This document shows positions 11,282 to 24,098 of a DNA stretch of 64,000 nucleotides, piece after piece (positions within the stretch are counted from its first letter, which is position 1; each line of letters begins with the position of its first letter). The stretch lies in assembly GCA_963989385.1 (NCBI GenBank), contig OZ022509.1:80486043-80550042 (forward strand), given 5' to 3'. Position numbers and translations under genes: made by a program. Under the pieces are notes generated by a model. The model was given only the letters and a program-made list of their open reading frames with translations, did no database searches and had not been told where the DNA came from. The stretch is from Ctena decussata (lineage: Eukaryota; Mollusca; Bivalvia; Lucinida; Lucinidae).

Positions 11282-12683
11282 GTATAAAAAAATATTTAGA
11301 AAAAAAGTCCCGGCTTTAAGTCAAACTACCCAAAAAATGAAAGTTGCTTGAATTCCCACAGAGAAATTGTCAGTTTGGTCGGGTATAACTTCTAGAATTG
11401 CTGTGAGTTTTAAAATTGAAGCTGCTTGCTGACCTTAAAAATGATTAAATTTGATGACTATCACGCAATTTTGCACAAAATTCATGATTTGGCGAAATCG
11501 AACATTTTGGTGAATTCGTTCCTTATGGACTTCTGACCACTTTGATTTTTAGGGTAGTGTGAATTGAAGTCTGTACTTGGTCAAGACAAATTTAAAGAGT
11601 AACTACACTTCAGGAACTGACTGAATCAGATCCCAAACCAAAAGGCTATAAATTCAAACTTCATGTGTATAAAACTTGCAAATTGAATAAAAAGGAAGGT
11701 AAAATCATTTATTTTACCAAATGTTTGAAATGTTACAGAAATCATAGGGTAAAAGTTTGACCCCGTCATATTTTTTCGAGTATATATCAGTATTTTTAAA
11801 ATTTTAAATGACTCAAATGTCCAAAGCTGATATTTATTATGCAGAATAAATAGCATCCTGAATGATTGAGATTGAAACACGATTCGTTTTACTGTTCAGT
11901 TTACTAACTCATAAAGTGAAGTGTAAAGCAATTTGTCTCGGCGGGTACATGACATCGAAATGACGTCGTACGTACGTCATCACGTCGCATCGTCGTCACT
12001 TCATCACAGCGACGTCATTGCGAAGTCATTATGACGCCATTTGCGTATTGGAGTACCTGCTGGTACATGGATCTGTTACAGGACAATGTCACTTTTATAA
12101 CTGAAGAGATACAAAGACATCTTTTTAAGCGTACAATGATGACTATTATAGAAATTTACAAACATTGATGGATAATTTAATTTTCACGATTTTTGATAAG
12201 ATTTTTTATCATTCTAAAGTACTTTTAATGCAGTGGGTAGTTTGAACTATAGAAAGGTTTAATAACAACCCCAATGTCAAGAATGCCTTCTAATTTCATA
12301 TGATACATTTTCAATGGTAGTTTTGGAGATTTCTTACTCAGCTAGGGAGAACTGGGGCCTCGTAATTTTGATAGGAAGATGTGAAATTTGTGAAATTTCT
12401 ATAAGTAACATTTATAGATAAAGTTGGAAATATCAAGTCTGATGGTCTCTCAGTGTAGCTTGATATGGAGATTTCCTACCAAATAGAGGATTTAAAAAAA
12501 ATAAATAAAAACATTTCATATATCAACCTAAATGCGTAGAAAAGACTGAAACTTTTGAAATTATATTATAGTTTCATTTTTCAGTCTTTTATTTCTTCAT
12601 TTTTTTTCAAGTGTATATCAAAGAATCGATTCATTGAATTTCCTAGACGCTAAGTGAATTCAAGCTGCATTTTCACAGTCATG

Positions 12684-12685
<2 letters not shown>
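11282..12685. other. AT-rich intergenic DNA with an old inverted repeat and retroelement end
   Basis: 11589-11637 is a PLE-type tail end of about 50 bp in minus orientation (TTTAAAGAGTAACTACACTT). 11639-11765 is the inverted partner of 7665-7795. 11950-12040 is rich in GACGTCAT-type motifs. 12433-12458 is a lone unit of the 43-bp minisatellite. No gene is supported. Confidence 0.6.
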
Positions 12686-12735
<50 letters not shown>

Positions 12736-12738
12736 GAG
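12686..12738. repeat. (AG)n microsatellite
   Basis: GA/AG repeat with one GGG interruption near 12724. The minus-strand poly-Ser/Leu frame across it is an artefact. Confidence 0.97.
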
Positions 12739-13827
12739 TTGCCAAGGTCCAGTCGCAATGCGAAATATCATATATAGGTTCCTTTCTTGAGTCGGGTCAT
12801 GTACTGGAAAACTTGACTCGCTAACACTGTACAAACGACAAGGGACAAGGGAACTGTTCAAATGCCATAACACGTGGACGCCCAACCTAAAGTTGTTGCT
12901 TCAGAGAGTTTGTCAACTCAGGTGCCCGTAAATTGTATGGAGGGGCATAATGGCAAAGTTTTCGATTCCTTTTTTTTGTCATTATTAAAGAAAAGTTAGC
13001 CAAGGCGGCTAATACATTGAGAGAATATGTACTACATCCGCTTTCTCGGGGATGACAATCATGAGTGACGAAAGTCCAAGAAAAATTTTGCCGGTAGCCT
13101 ACAAAAAGCGATAGTTGATATATGGCGCGAAAAGTTAAGAAATGTTAACGTCACCATGCTCAACTAAAGAGACGGAAAGCTGAGCATTTTATGCACATTA
13201 GCTCAAAAGTTAAATTAAAATCTTAAAAAGTTCCTTCAAGTGCAGAGAATACATACAGAAGTAGGAACATGGGCCAGACTACGTAGTTTCGGCTAATAAA
13301 GCCTCGTCAGTGACCCTGACAATATCTGGAGACGAAACCAGAAAAAAAGCCGGCGACCTACGAACTGAAAGGTATTTGAAACTCACTTAAAACGTAGTAA
13401 CACCTAAATACCTACAAAACCGGGTGCAGCGGAAAACATAGTACAACCTAGCCCTCGAAATGTGACATTGAGACTGGGCCTCTGCTTGGCCTACCTACAA
13501 TGGTTGTGATACAGATCGGATTTTAAATTATTTTTCTGTTGATTAAATGATTTTCGAAAAATATGTTTAAGTACAACCTTAGACCCTTTAACATTTTTTG
13601 CTGGTTTAGATCGATATAGGACAATGTAACTTTAGGTACAGGTAAGCGGTTCAGGTCCCTCACGACCTGCATGTTCTTTTTGAGCCGCAGTCTGGGTAGG
13701 CTGGACAAACTATATATAGAGCATTTATTCATTACAGACACAAACACATGGCGAGTGCGTTGGTGGATGGGTTGCTTTGGAAGATAGGTAGACTGACTGA
13801 CTTATGGAATGACTATTTATACAATAG
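12739..13827. other. unassigned DNA with a SINE-internal fragment
   Basis: 13210-13345 matches the segment AGTTCCTTCAAG...CATGGGCCAGACTACGTAG...AATAAAGCCT...GACGAAACCAG of the 42.4-kb units. The rest shows nothing I recognise. Confidence 0.6.
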
Positions 13828-13841
13828 ATTAGATAGATAGG

Positions 13842-13893
<52 letters not shown>
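13828..13893. repeat. (GATA)n microsatellite
   Basis: About 15 tetranucleotide units with one variant (GGTA) near the left end. Confidence 0.97.
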
Positions 13894-14404
13894 AAATATA
13901 CATCAAGCGCCTAATTTTATTTATCTGAGACCAACTTGTTTACTTTTGTAAGTAAGGTTTATGCATAAACCGCCATATTTTCCTGTTATTGTGACAAATG
14001 GAACTAATTTTGGTGACGCCCTATTTACTTCTCTGATTCACCAAATCTTTTCGAAGTTGGGGCTACCCTGACTGGAAAAAATTCTCCTCGAGGGAGCAAG
14101 TTCTTTTTTCAAACGAGCCCTTCAATCAATGGAAGACAAGTACCTTTTGATGACAATGGTCTATCTTGAAGAGTTGTCATTCACGATAAAAAGTCTGCAT
14201 CCTGTGCACATCAGCACTTAGTAAGAGGATCTTACTTGAACTTGTTGACAATTACAGATCAAATTTTGTTTACTGTCGTGTCAATGCACTTTTAATTTTG
14301 GACTAAACCTTGAAATAGGTTGAGCAGCTTGTCACGAAAAAAGTCGGCTCTTTCCGTATCAGTCAGAACACTTTTATATATAACCATTTAAAACGAATTT
14401 GATA

Positions 14405-14480
14405 CATGTCAGTGTGGTCCAGAGGTTCAGCTTGTAGACTATTAGGCTAAATACCTTGAGTCAGTGGTTCGAATCCTGTA
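14405..14480 (+). repeat. tRNA-like sequence (SINE head)
   Basis: GTGGTCCAGAGGTTCAGC is A-box-like and GTGGTTCGAATCC is a clear B box. Poly-pyrimidine and poly-C (14498-14519) follow. Probably a decayed SINE head. Confidence 0.45.
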
Positions 14481-14714
14481 TTTCCCTTTTCTTTTTGCCC
14501 CCCCCCCGCCCCCCCCCCGCCTCCTCGCCCCATTTTTGCCTTTTTTACTTATTCATTTTATTTTATTTTTGTCAATTTCATTTCATTTTAAGTTCTCCAC
14601 TTCTAATAACGAATTCCCCTGTTCTTGTTTTACTACGAATAATGTGAAACTACACATAATAGCTAGGGTTTATACAATGCAAAGGGGTTTCTTGTAGCAA
14701 AACGAGAATTCACA

Positions 14715-14925
14715 TGATGAATGGATGAAATGGCGGCTTAACGTCTATTCAACAATATTTTAGTCATACCAGGACGATTCAAGGGTGATTGTGGAAGACT
14801 ATGTGCAATAAAGCACCGGTTAGGTTTAAACAGAGCCTTGTCTGCCATCTGGACTCGACCCAATGATCCAAAGTCGGGAGCGCTAACAACTTTGCTACAC
14901 GGACGCTCCAACATCAAGTGCAACT
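14715..14925 (-). mobile_element. tRNA-derived SINE
   Basis: On the minus strand a tRNA-like head (GTGTAGCAAAGTTGTTAGCG, then GGGTCGAGTCC) at about 14915-14850 is followed by a body ending in TCGTCCTGGTATGACTAAAA and TATTGTTGAATAGACG. The same 3' phrase, varied, closes other SINEs here (near 55800), in line with mollusc V-SINE-type families. The family name is uncertain. Confidence 0.65.
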
Positions 14926-16885
14926 CCAAAAATAACGCTCGATTGTGACAAAACCGAATCTCTGGGAAAGCACAAATTTTGTCATTTTGAGCAGCGGGAT
15001 TGGTTGCGGTCCTGCCAGAGCGTCCAACTAATTTGAATAATAGTAGGGCAAGGGCCTACTGTACTTGCAGTAGGTGCGGGTGGGGTTGTTTGGATATTTT
15101 TCTCTTGCCTATCACATCTCTTTTCTTTCTCCCTCTCTCTGGCAGACGCCTCAATATAGACTGAAATACTGTCCAAACGAGTCGAAAACCCCCCAAAACC
15201 CAACCAACCAACATTTTAAGCTGAATTTTCTGCTTTGTCTAATCAGCAATATCCTGGTCAGTCTGCAGGCTGCGTTGAGGTTATGCTTTGCTCTTTCTCT
15301 GTTGGACAGGCAAGTTCATGAGTCTTCAAAAAGAGACTTTTTAAACAGATTGATTGTGCATGACTTTGCCAGACAAAACAGCACGAAAGAGTACCTTAAT
15401 CTACATGACAGGCAATCGTCTTGATGAGTTCCTTGATGAGTCAGTACGTGATGGCTCACAGGATCGGTCTTTTGGCTCCTTTTGTGTGTGTGGTGGCGTA
15501 CCACGAGTTTCTTCGATCGGATTGCTTCCCTGCTGAGTTGAGCATGTGATAGACTGTATATATCTCTCAGTAAATTTTATAATGATGATGCTTGTAAATA
15601 AGTACTGCTGTGATAAGTCTCTTATAATTCTATATTGAATGGCTTGGTGTATTTTTATTTTGTAACATGTATATATGTATGTGATGTTGTACACCAGTAT
15701 GAGACTCTAATAAACTAATAAACTATCGTCCAGCCACAATAAGAGTTCAACAGTTTTTGATTCAATTCTCGTAGAAGATTCGCCACGCGTTATCCCAACT
15801 TTGTCCGAAATGTAGGAGGAACGGAAAAAAATGATAACAAATATATGAACACCTCTATGTATCATTTGAGTATACGACCAGGGCAACGACACAGTAGCTC
15901 GATAGAATAAATTGCTCAATGCCAATGAGACCCATAAACAGTTAAAAATCTTCCCACGATATGCTCTTTCGGGAAAAATTACACATCCATCGCCCCTGCT
16001 GCTGGAAAAAAAAAGAAAAGAAAAAAAAAATGACCCAACGGTATGCCCATGCAAAACTTATTTTACACTCGTAGTGCTTATTGCTTTACCCACTTCGCCA
16101 CAGCGGACAATGTATTTTTTGGCATTATTACTCAAGTTATACCATGCTCTCTACTGACGGATAATGACGAGTGCATTCGGGTATATTACGGAGAAAGGCG
16201 GACGGTTGTTTTGCTACAGATATAGTCGTGATTACCCATTTACGAGGTTCGAATGGAATCGGCGACCTTTTGACACGACAGGCTAGAAATTTTATTTATA
16301 CTTAGACCAATTCTTAACATAAAAGAGAACAGAAAGTATGTCAGTTTGAAGGATATTGTTTAACAAGCGACGTAATTGCTTTGAGGGGTTTTGAATAGGA
16401 GTCTTTAAAAGACTAGACATACCGTAATAGCTGTAAAAATGAAGACATCTAAAATAGTTTTCAGTGAAATTGTCCTAAAATGTAAAAGTTTGGTTTTACA
16501 ATGCAGAAGTTGCAGATGGAGTGACGAACATTTTAGATCCTGATCAAACTGCACACTCAAGGGCAGTCTAAATAGACCCCCTGTCTAAATATTCAGAATG
16601 TTTAGGGTACAGCAGCATATGATATGTATCTTAGGAAAATCAGCTTTCGCATCTGCACAATTGACGCGATACGTAACTGAATCATAAATACCCAGAGATT
16701 CATAAAGTGCTTAAACAAAATAACCAAACTGTTGTTTTTATGATCGGTTCTTCAGAGTTGGACTGTCGTGTATATTATCAAAGACAGTGTGTTCCAGTTT
16801 ATTGTTTGTAATTCACTTTTCTTCGTGATGGGCTTTGTATGTGATTGTTCTCTTTGCTTATATGTATACATATGAGGGATGATCA
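14926..16885. other. unassigned DNA; possible retroposon 3' end near 15720
   Basis: No host exon recognised. 15200-15720 reads like a transcribed 3' region and ends with TAATAAACTAATAAAC, a short tandem tail like that of some LINEs. Frames at 15074-15424 and 15401-15694 have no recognisable domain. 15960-16885 is AT-rich with nothing supported. Confidence 0.4.
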
Positions 16886-16889
16886 AAAT

Positions 16890-18436
16890 ATCTCACCTCA
16901 CCGTTATCTCACCGTCGTAGAGGTCCTACCAAGCTACCCATAGCTTCTATTGACCCATTTCGATATGGCTGTCTCCATTCAGTTTGTTGACCTGGAAGGT
17001 AGCATGATGGGTTAAATTTCAGGTCGTGTCCGTGCCAATATTTATTTAACTTCGTTTTGAAGATGTTCAAAGAAGACGCTGTCACAACAGTCTCAGTCCA
17101 TACATCTACCACTCGATTTGAAGAGACATTTGCGCGAACATTCAGACGTGACCTTCTTTTAAATAACTTATAACTGTGTCCACGCGTTCCTGCATACTGG
17201 GTAAAGGTGAAACATTTCTCAATATTGACTGTATCTATCCTGTTAATGCTCTTAAATACTTCAATAACGTCAGCTCTTAACCTTCTATAGTCCAAAGATG
17301 GTAATCCTAGCTCCTTTAATCTTCATGGTAATTCAACCCAGATAATGCTTTGACGAGTTTTGTAGCTCTCCTCTGAACATTTTCCAAAATTACTGAGTTT
17401 TTTTTATACAGTGGAGTCCAAACCGGTGTAGCATACTCTAGATGCGGTCTCACAAGTGTTTTAAACAGATTTAAAAACATGTCCTTATCCATATAGGTGA
17501 AGGTTCTGAATATCAAACCTAAGATTTTGTTTGCTGTCGCCACTTTATTGGATATGTGCTCTCGGAAAAGAAGACTACTGTAAGCTGTCACACCAAGATC
17601 TTTTTCGCGTTTTACCTTTTTAATCACTATTTCCTCAGTATCAGGGATCGTGATGTAGTCCGCAATATTTTCTTCCTTCCCAAAATGGAGATGTTTGCAT
17701 TTGGGGATGTTGTAAAACATTTTCCATTCAGCTGCCCAAGATTTTGACCTACAGATATCTCCTTGAAGTACTACTTTATCCAACTCTTGATTTACTTTTG
17801 AAAAAAATTTAGCATCATCAATTTTATGAAACATTTTATTACACCCGGCAGGTCATTTATAAAAATAATAAACAAGATTGGTCCCAAAACACTACCCTGC
17901 GGGATACCACTGGTAACTGGTCGACATTCAGAGAAGGTCCCATTTATAACCACACGCTGTTTCCGGTTTGAAAGAAAAGCCTGAATCCATCTTAGGACTA
18001 TAACTTTGATACCATATCCCTCCACCTTTTTTAGTTGCCTTCTGTGAGGTACCTTATCAAAGGCCTTACAGAAATCCAGATAAATTAAAATCAATCTCGT
18101 CTCCATTGTCGATTGCCTCAGTGATTTCCTCTAAAAATTCCAATAGCTTGGTGACACACGATTTTCCATTGATGAAACCGTGTTGTGTATCACTGAACAG
18201 GCCATTCCGGGTCATGTGTTCAACTATTTCATTTCTGATATTTTTTTCTAAAAGTTTGCCCGGGACAGATGTTAGGCTAATGGGACGATCATTTTCAGCC
18301 TTCTTTTTATTTCCACTTTTAAAAATTGGTGTGACATTGGTCTTTTTCCAGTCATCTGGGAGAACTCCTTCTTCTAGGGATTTATTGAAAATTTTAGTTA
18401 ATGGCTTCTTCATATACGTGGACTGCTGCTGTAAAA
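16890..18436 (-). pseudogene. broken jockey/CR1-like non-LTR retrotransposon
   Basis: Read from 18436 down to 16890, four frame-shifted segments cover most of a reverse transcriptase. Fingers region with NDRPISLTSVPGKLLE and QHGFINGKSC lies at about 18300-18150. Motif A is [13 protein letters not shown] (about 18080-18040) and motif B is [11 protein letters not shown] (about 17900). A frameshift follows, and then motif C reads K-I-D-D instead of F-A-D-D (about 17820). The thumb region has REKDLGV and RPHLEYATPVW, then RRATKLV. The C-terminus has YRRLRADVIEVFK and KKRRSRLNVR-type basic motifs with NIFKTKLNKYW. The frameshifts and changed catalytic box mean it is dead. The 5' part is cut off where the Penelope-like element begins. 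Confidence 0.85.
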
Positions 18437-18452
18437 TTTTAATTATTGATAG

Positions 18453-19720
18453 TAAAAGTAAAAAGTATGCAAAGACCAGGAACTGAAACAATCAAAATCC
18501 AAATCCAGCCCTCAAACCATAGTTGGAAACAACTAAGATTACATATAATCAAGATACAGAGAACATATGGCCAACCGAGTGAGCAGCTTGTTCCCAAAAG
18601 GTGGCCACTCAGCAACCCAAACCGAACCAAAAATAATAAGAACATACATAAAGTAAAACATCACAGAAACTCTGACACCAAAAACAGGCAACAGAGAACC
18701 ACAACAGAACTACTGCCTTGGAACGGTCAGTAATGAATTCCTGGGGGGGGGGGGAGGGGGGGGGCTTAAATCGATTTTACAGGCCCAACCTCACCCTCAG
18801 TTTCTGAAGTGGTACAAAACATTTAGTCGGTTGTTCGGTTCGCATGATAACCCTCTAACTCGTCAATGAATCATCACGGTAAACACATAAATCAAATTTC
18901 AACACCATGAAGAAGCAAAGACGAGGACTCGACAGATACAACGGGCCGTCTGACAGGTGGAGATCCCTGGCCTACCAAACAACCCCACTGGAAATCTGAA
19001 GCAAATGAAGGTCACCAGTTGAGCCCCGGTGGACCAAGCAACAGACAAAAAGGCTCCGGTCCCAACCAACTAAAATATATAGCTTTAGGTCGGGGCCAGC
19101 ATACAGTCTGACGCCCGATCCCCCGGTGTGCAATTAAAGAGTGCAGCAAAGTTATCAACCTTGATTGGGTTAATCACTAAGCATGCAGACCGTCGCATAA
19201 CATTTAAATTATAGCCAATACGTTTGTGACCTATTATTATTTTTCGGAATTGATCAGAAAAATCAGTCCTACCCTTAATCTTTTTGAATTTGTAAACTAA
19301 GTCACCATAAAATTCTGGTTCCGATAGGCCTTGGTGTAAAAGAAATTTTAATCCGACATCAAATTTTGAAACCAATTCATGGTGTCTGCGATAGAATTTA
19401 GAAAAAGCCTTTCTAAGCTTATGATACCGATAGCCCTGTTGAAGAAGTTTAGCAGTTAAACATTTATTACGAGCATTAAAGTCATCTACATGACTACACA
19501 CTCTAGCAAATCTTATAAGTTGAGAAATATACACTCCATAAGAGGGACGACGTGGAACGTCACCATCCAAAAATGGAAAATTAACTATATCAAAGTCAGA
19601 GTCATCACGTTTATCATAAATTTTAGAAGATACAAAACCGTTAGAAATAGATAGATGTAAATCCAAAAAGGGGGCATCGGTATCTGAAGTATTAGCTTTA
19701 AACCCATTAAATTTGCAGCA
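18453..19720 (-). mobile_element. Penelope-like retroelement, 3' half (copy A)
   Basis: The 3' untranslated tail (18453-19084) follows a coding part (19085 to about 19719). The protein has TKIYDKRDD-like (SSKIYDKRDDSDFDIVNFPF), SYGVYISQLIRFARV, QQGYRYHKLRKAFSKFYRRH and LFNCTP motifs. I know this conserved C-terminal RT region from many invertebrate genomes and place it with Penelope-like elements, possibly the Naiad group; that placement is inference. The catalytic RT core is missing (5' truncation near 19720). Poly-G expansion occurs at 18741-18763. Copy B at 28928-29803 is very similar. Confidence 0.75.
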
Positions 19721-21835
19721 AATACAGATTTACTTTATACGGGTCGTCATAGTAACCTTATAACGGTTCTTCTTAGTATACTAATTTGACCTATGCTGGC
19801 AGATTCACCTATTCCGGTGTATCCTGTTTCTTTCTCTGCAACGAAACAAGCTAGAAGCTAAATGATTTTTGGTAATTACTTTCCATATTTATTTGTCCAA
19901 TCCACATTTGGTAAGGATCTCATTTATCAATCAAAGATACGGAAAAAACTGACTTATGATTTGGGTACTTTGACCACTATCGTTTAAAAGTGGCTGGTAA
20001 TGCATATTTAACAAGAAAAATAACAGGTCTTTTTTAGGCAAACTGTGAAAATAGGGCCGGACAATATTTGTTTAAACAACTATGTCGTAAACCTATATGT
20101 TTTCGATTTCTCACTTTATTAGCTATCTAAACTGATAAATATCAAACGGAGATGAAATCATTTACTTAGGTTTATTGAAGTTTTAATTTAATTAGTTCAT
20201 TTAGCCTATTCCGGCGGATGGTATATTTGGGGAATATTCCTGAGTCCTTAGATCCATATTAGTGCTGCATTCTCGGCATGCAACTTGAATATTCAAGATG
20301 AGTTGTAAGTAAACCTCCATAGGGCGGTTTTATTTTGAATTGACGATATCCTTATATCAGAGAATTCAGGATAAAATAAAAAAAAAAACTGAATCACTGA
20401 AACAATTTTTTTCACCAAGGACATGTGTATAATCAGATGTTTTAAATATCAATTATGTCAGATATACACTAGTTTGCATAAAATCATCTTTCATCGAGCT
20501 AGTAACAATCCGACAGTTTACTTTTAGTGTGCCCCTCGGTGGTTCTTTCAATGCATTGTAAATAATATACAGATCCACCGGAATAGAAGATGGTGCGTCG
20601 AAATAGGATAAACGACAACGTCTGGTTATCGTCAGATTTCACTATCTACCTCAAATAGTTTGTGGACCCAAACAAAGTGCTTTAAACAAGAGGCTTTTAT
20701 TTATTGACCGACACAAATAAATAAAAACAATGACAGTGAATTTAGATTGTAGCGCACGGTCGACTGAAACGTGCGTTGGAATAGGTCAAATGACTGTACG
20801 GTTAAAAATTGCCTAATTATTCCGATTTTTTGTTTTGTGTTTGGCTATGCCTAATATTTGCAGTCGAGTAAACTGCTTGAAATTTTGGTATGCTATTCCG
20901 TTAATGTTTTCGCTTTTCAATGTGAAGGACTAATTGCAGTCAACAATTATTATGATTGCATAAGCCGCGTAAAACATGGTTTGTCGGTAATACAAGGACG
21001 ACTGAATGACGTCAAATATTATACCGTGTATTTAATGCCAGTTCCACAGTTTTATAATTATAACAAAAAAGAGGGCAAAGTTAAAAATATGTTTTAAATT
21101 ATCAAATTTAATATTATTTGATCCTGGTATGTTAGTTTTGAATGATGTTGGCACTATGTTGGGGTTGTAGACCTGCATGTAGACATACACAGCTAACACA
21201 ATGTAGGTTGATATTGATACTGAAAGCAAAAGTTCGGTTTGGCAGTCAAAAACGATTTGGCGAACAGAATCATAGAATGAGTAAGCAAAAACAAAAATGA
21301 CATCTTTCTGCAACGGCATTTTAAACGAAACGGTCACACTTCAGCTAATATTTGAATTAACCATTTGAAAAATAACTTATGATGAAAATTCAATCAGTAG
21401 ATTTAAAATTATTAAACGACATTATACTGAACTAAAATGGATTAAGCTTTTGCAAACACCATATCCACTGGAATTTAATGACAATATATACCACGCGGGT
21501 ACCATTTAAAAATGCCGGATTTCGATGTTTCTCTTTGTAACATTTTCGTAAACGTAAAGCTAGATCTCATGGATTAAAGAAAAATGGAAATTGTAAACGC
21601 AAAAGTCGCGCTCAAAAGGCAGCTAACTGTAACCTTAGAGATCTAGCTACTAAACTCGACTTTCATTGTCCACATAATATACTTGTGTATTTATTTCAAT
21701 ATTTATTTCAGATTTACGGAGTTTGGATACTGATGCTCATAAATTTTACGATAGATCTAATATATAATATGATGCTGCTTTACTTAAAAGGTGTTATACT
21801 CAACATGCTCTTCGTTCAATCATTGATTCGTAAAT
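19721..21835. other. AT-rich DNA, no gene supported
   Basis: The phrase CTATTCCGG or its complement recurs near 19800, 20210, 20575 and 20900, but no unit boundary is clear. Open frames at 20858-21097 and 21032-21337 show no known domain. Confidence 0.4.
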
Positions 21836-22330
21836 TAATCATATAAGACACTTTATTAAAATTCCTTTCATTGACAAAGAAGTGGAATTTATTGATTTAC
21901 CTAGCATTCAGGGGTAAATCGATACACTCATCCATACCAGATATTATAAGAATTGTTAAGTTACAGTCATTTGTTACGAATATAATACACCTATCAGGAG
22001 TATTATATTCAATGTCAATAAACCTGTTTTTGATATTGATACCAAAACTATTACCCCTGAGTCACGAGCCTGTAATGATTCTGAATATTCTTATCCAGCT
22101 GCGGGTCACGTTATTACTGGCAGTCTAAAACTCATTTCTGATTCACGGATTCGCTTGATAATAGCACAGGGTCCTAAATATAGGTTTGCTTCGAAAATAG
22201 ATTTTCAAAAGTGTGGCGAAGAATTTGCAATTTGCAGCATCTCTCACTGAATTCTGAAATCGCTGGTGTAAACGAGAACATGTTAAGTGTTATGCTTTAA
22301 ACGATTGGAAATAAAATATTTCCAATACCA
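21836..22330 (+). pseudogene. Penelope-like element, N-terminal fragment
   Basis: With frameshifts and stops ignored, the + strand gives PFIDKEVEFIDLPSI (about 21865-21910), then NVNKPVFDID, then SYPAAGHVITGSLKLISDSR and IIAQGPKYRFASKIDFQKCG (about 22090-22225). These are the conserved N-terminal motifs of the same retroelement family whose C-terminus lies at 25352 and 19085. It decays after about 22240. There is no intact frame. Confidence 0.65.
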
Positions 22331-22379
22331 TAGATCAATACATTGAAAAATATACAAAAACCTTCTTCTAAAATTTTGT

Positions 22380-24098
22380 ATAAGGAATTGCTGGGTAGAC
22401 CGCTACAAAGATTGTTAAGATGGCGGCCTCAGGTGTCAAAATGGCGATGTGGCACGGAGTGGGGGTTCGAAAAAATAAAAAAATAAAAATAAAACAAAAT
22501 GTCTTTTCGAGAACCGCTATGCTCAGAGGGTTGAAAATTAGTATGATGCATTACTTATTTGTCCAATATGTAATTTCTTTAAATGGTGCTTCAAGAGTCC
22601 AATATAACCCCACCCCAGGGGTTCCGGGTTTTGAACCATAGAATAACACTAGAAAGTAGTGAAAATTTTTCTTCTTTAGTTTCACATGTCTGAGATGCTT
22701 GAAATTTGGTTTGTGAAATTGCCTAGTATTACCAAGTTTGTTCAAATGATGGCCCGAGGGTCCCAACTGGCTCTGTCCCGGGGGTGGGGATGGGGGCTGG
22801 GTTTTAACCATAGAAATACTTAAGTAAATACTAAAAAAATCTTCCTTTGAACCACTTAGATGCCTGTTTGGTATTTAGAATTGCCTTATAATCCTTTACC
22901 AAAGTTGTTCAAATGGTTTGATAGTGGCAATAGGGTTCAAAATGGGCCCGCCCAAGAGGGTTTTGACTATAGTAAAATATAGAAAAATATACAAAAATCT
23001 TCTAAAATGGTATGAACAATTGCTTGGTAGACCGCTATATAGTTTTTTTCAACTAGCGGCCCCAATGTTCCAAACGGTCCTATGGCAAAGAGGTTTGGTT
23101 CAAAAATAAAATTAACATAAAATCGTCTTCTTCAGAACAACTATGCTTAGAGGATTGAAAATTATTATGATGCATTACCTATTTGTCCAATACTTAGTTT
23201 CTTCAAGTTGTGGTCCAAGGGTCTAATATAGCCCCATAAGAAATATTTAAAAATATATCTTCTTCAGAGCCACTTGGCTTAGATGCTTGAAATTCGATAT
23301 GTTGAGTAGTTTTATAGTCCTTTACGTCCTTTACCAAGTTTGTTCCAATGGTGGTCACAGGGTCCAAAATGGCCCCATCCCAGGGAGCCTTAGTTGTGAC
23401 CGAAGAAATATATGGATAAATATACAAAAATCTTTTTCTTGAAAGCTGTAAGGCTTTGAGCTCGAAAATGAAGATACTTAAATATCTTTTTCTCAAGAAC
23501 CGCTAGGTTCAGATAGTTGAAACTATGTAACATTGCCTGAGTGTCTTTTACTTACTTTGTTAAATAGTGACCCGAGGTTGCAAAATGGCCCCATCCCAGG
23601 GGTACTTGGTTGAATCATAGAAATACATGGAAAAAAACGTTAAAAATTGTATTCTTTAGAACAGCTGGCTCAGAGGCATGAAATTCGATATCAAGCATTA
23701 CATGGTGGACCTCTACGAAATACGTTCTAATGCTTCCTAAACGTTCAAAATGGCCCTACAGTGGGGGTTTTGTTTTCGAAAGTAAAATATACTTAATAAA
23801 CTGCTTCTCTAGAATTGATAAGCTCAGACGCTTTAAATTTGTTGTGTGGTCCCCTTTATTCAGGTTTGTTAAAATACAGGTCCCAGGTCTCCATAATGGC
23901 ACCGACTTAGGGGGCCTTTGTTTTGAAACAGAGATACATAGGAAAATATTAAAAAACCTTCTTCCTCAGAACCACTTGGCTCAGGCTGAAATATTATTAC
24001 TTATAATAAAATAATAACCTAGTGACCTTTTATAGCCTTTGTAATTTATCACCAATGCGCTGGGTGAGCGACTCAGGATCAGTTGGTCTTCTTTTTTG
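22380..24098 (+). mobile_element. degenerate tandem-repeat element, CTCACCTGAG family
   Basis: Several diverged units of about 200-250 bp contain AAAATATACAAAAATCTTCTT, AGAACC.CT.GGCTCAGA, TTGAAATT.G.TATG and CAAAATGGCCCCATCCCAGG. The right end at 24060-24098 (GGTGAGCGACTCAGGATCAG, then TTGGTCTTCTTTT) matches the right ends at 62105-62145 and 33955-33984. The left terminus is not clear. Open frames in the region are repeat artefacts. Confidence 0.65.

Noticed and set aside
15074..15694. Protein genes at 15.1-15.7 kb
   Set aside because: Overlapping frames on both strands with no motif; the region looks like an untranslated retroposon end.
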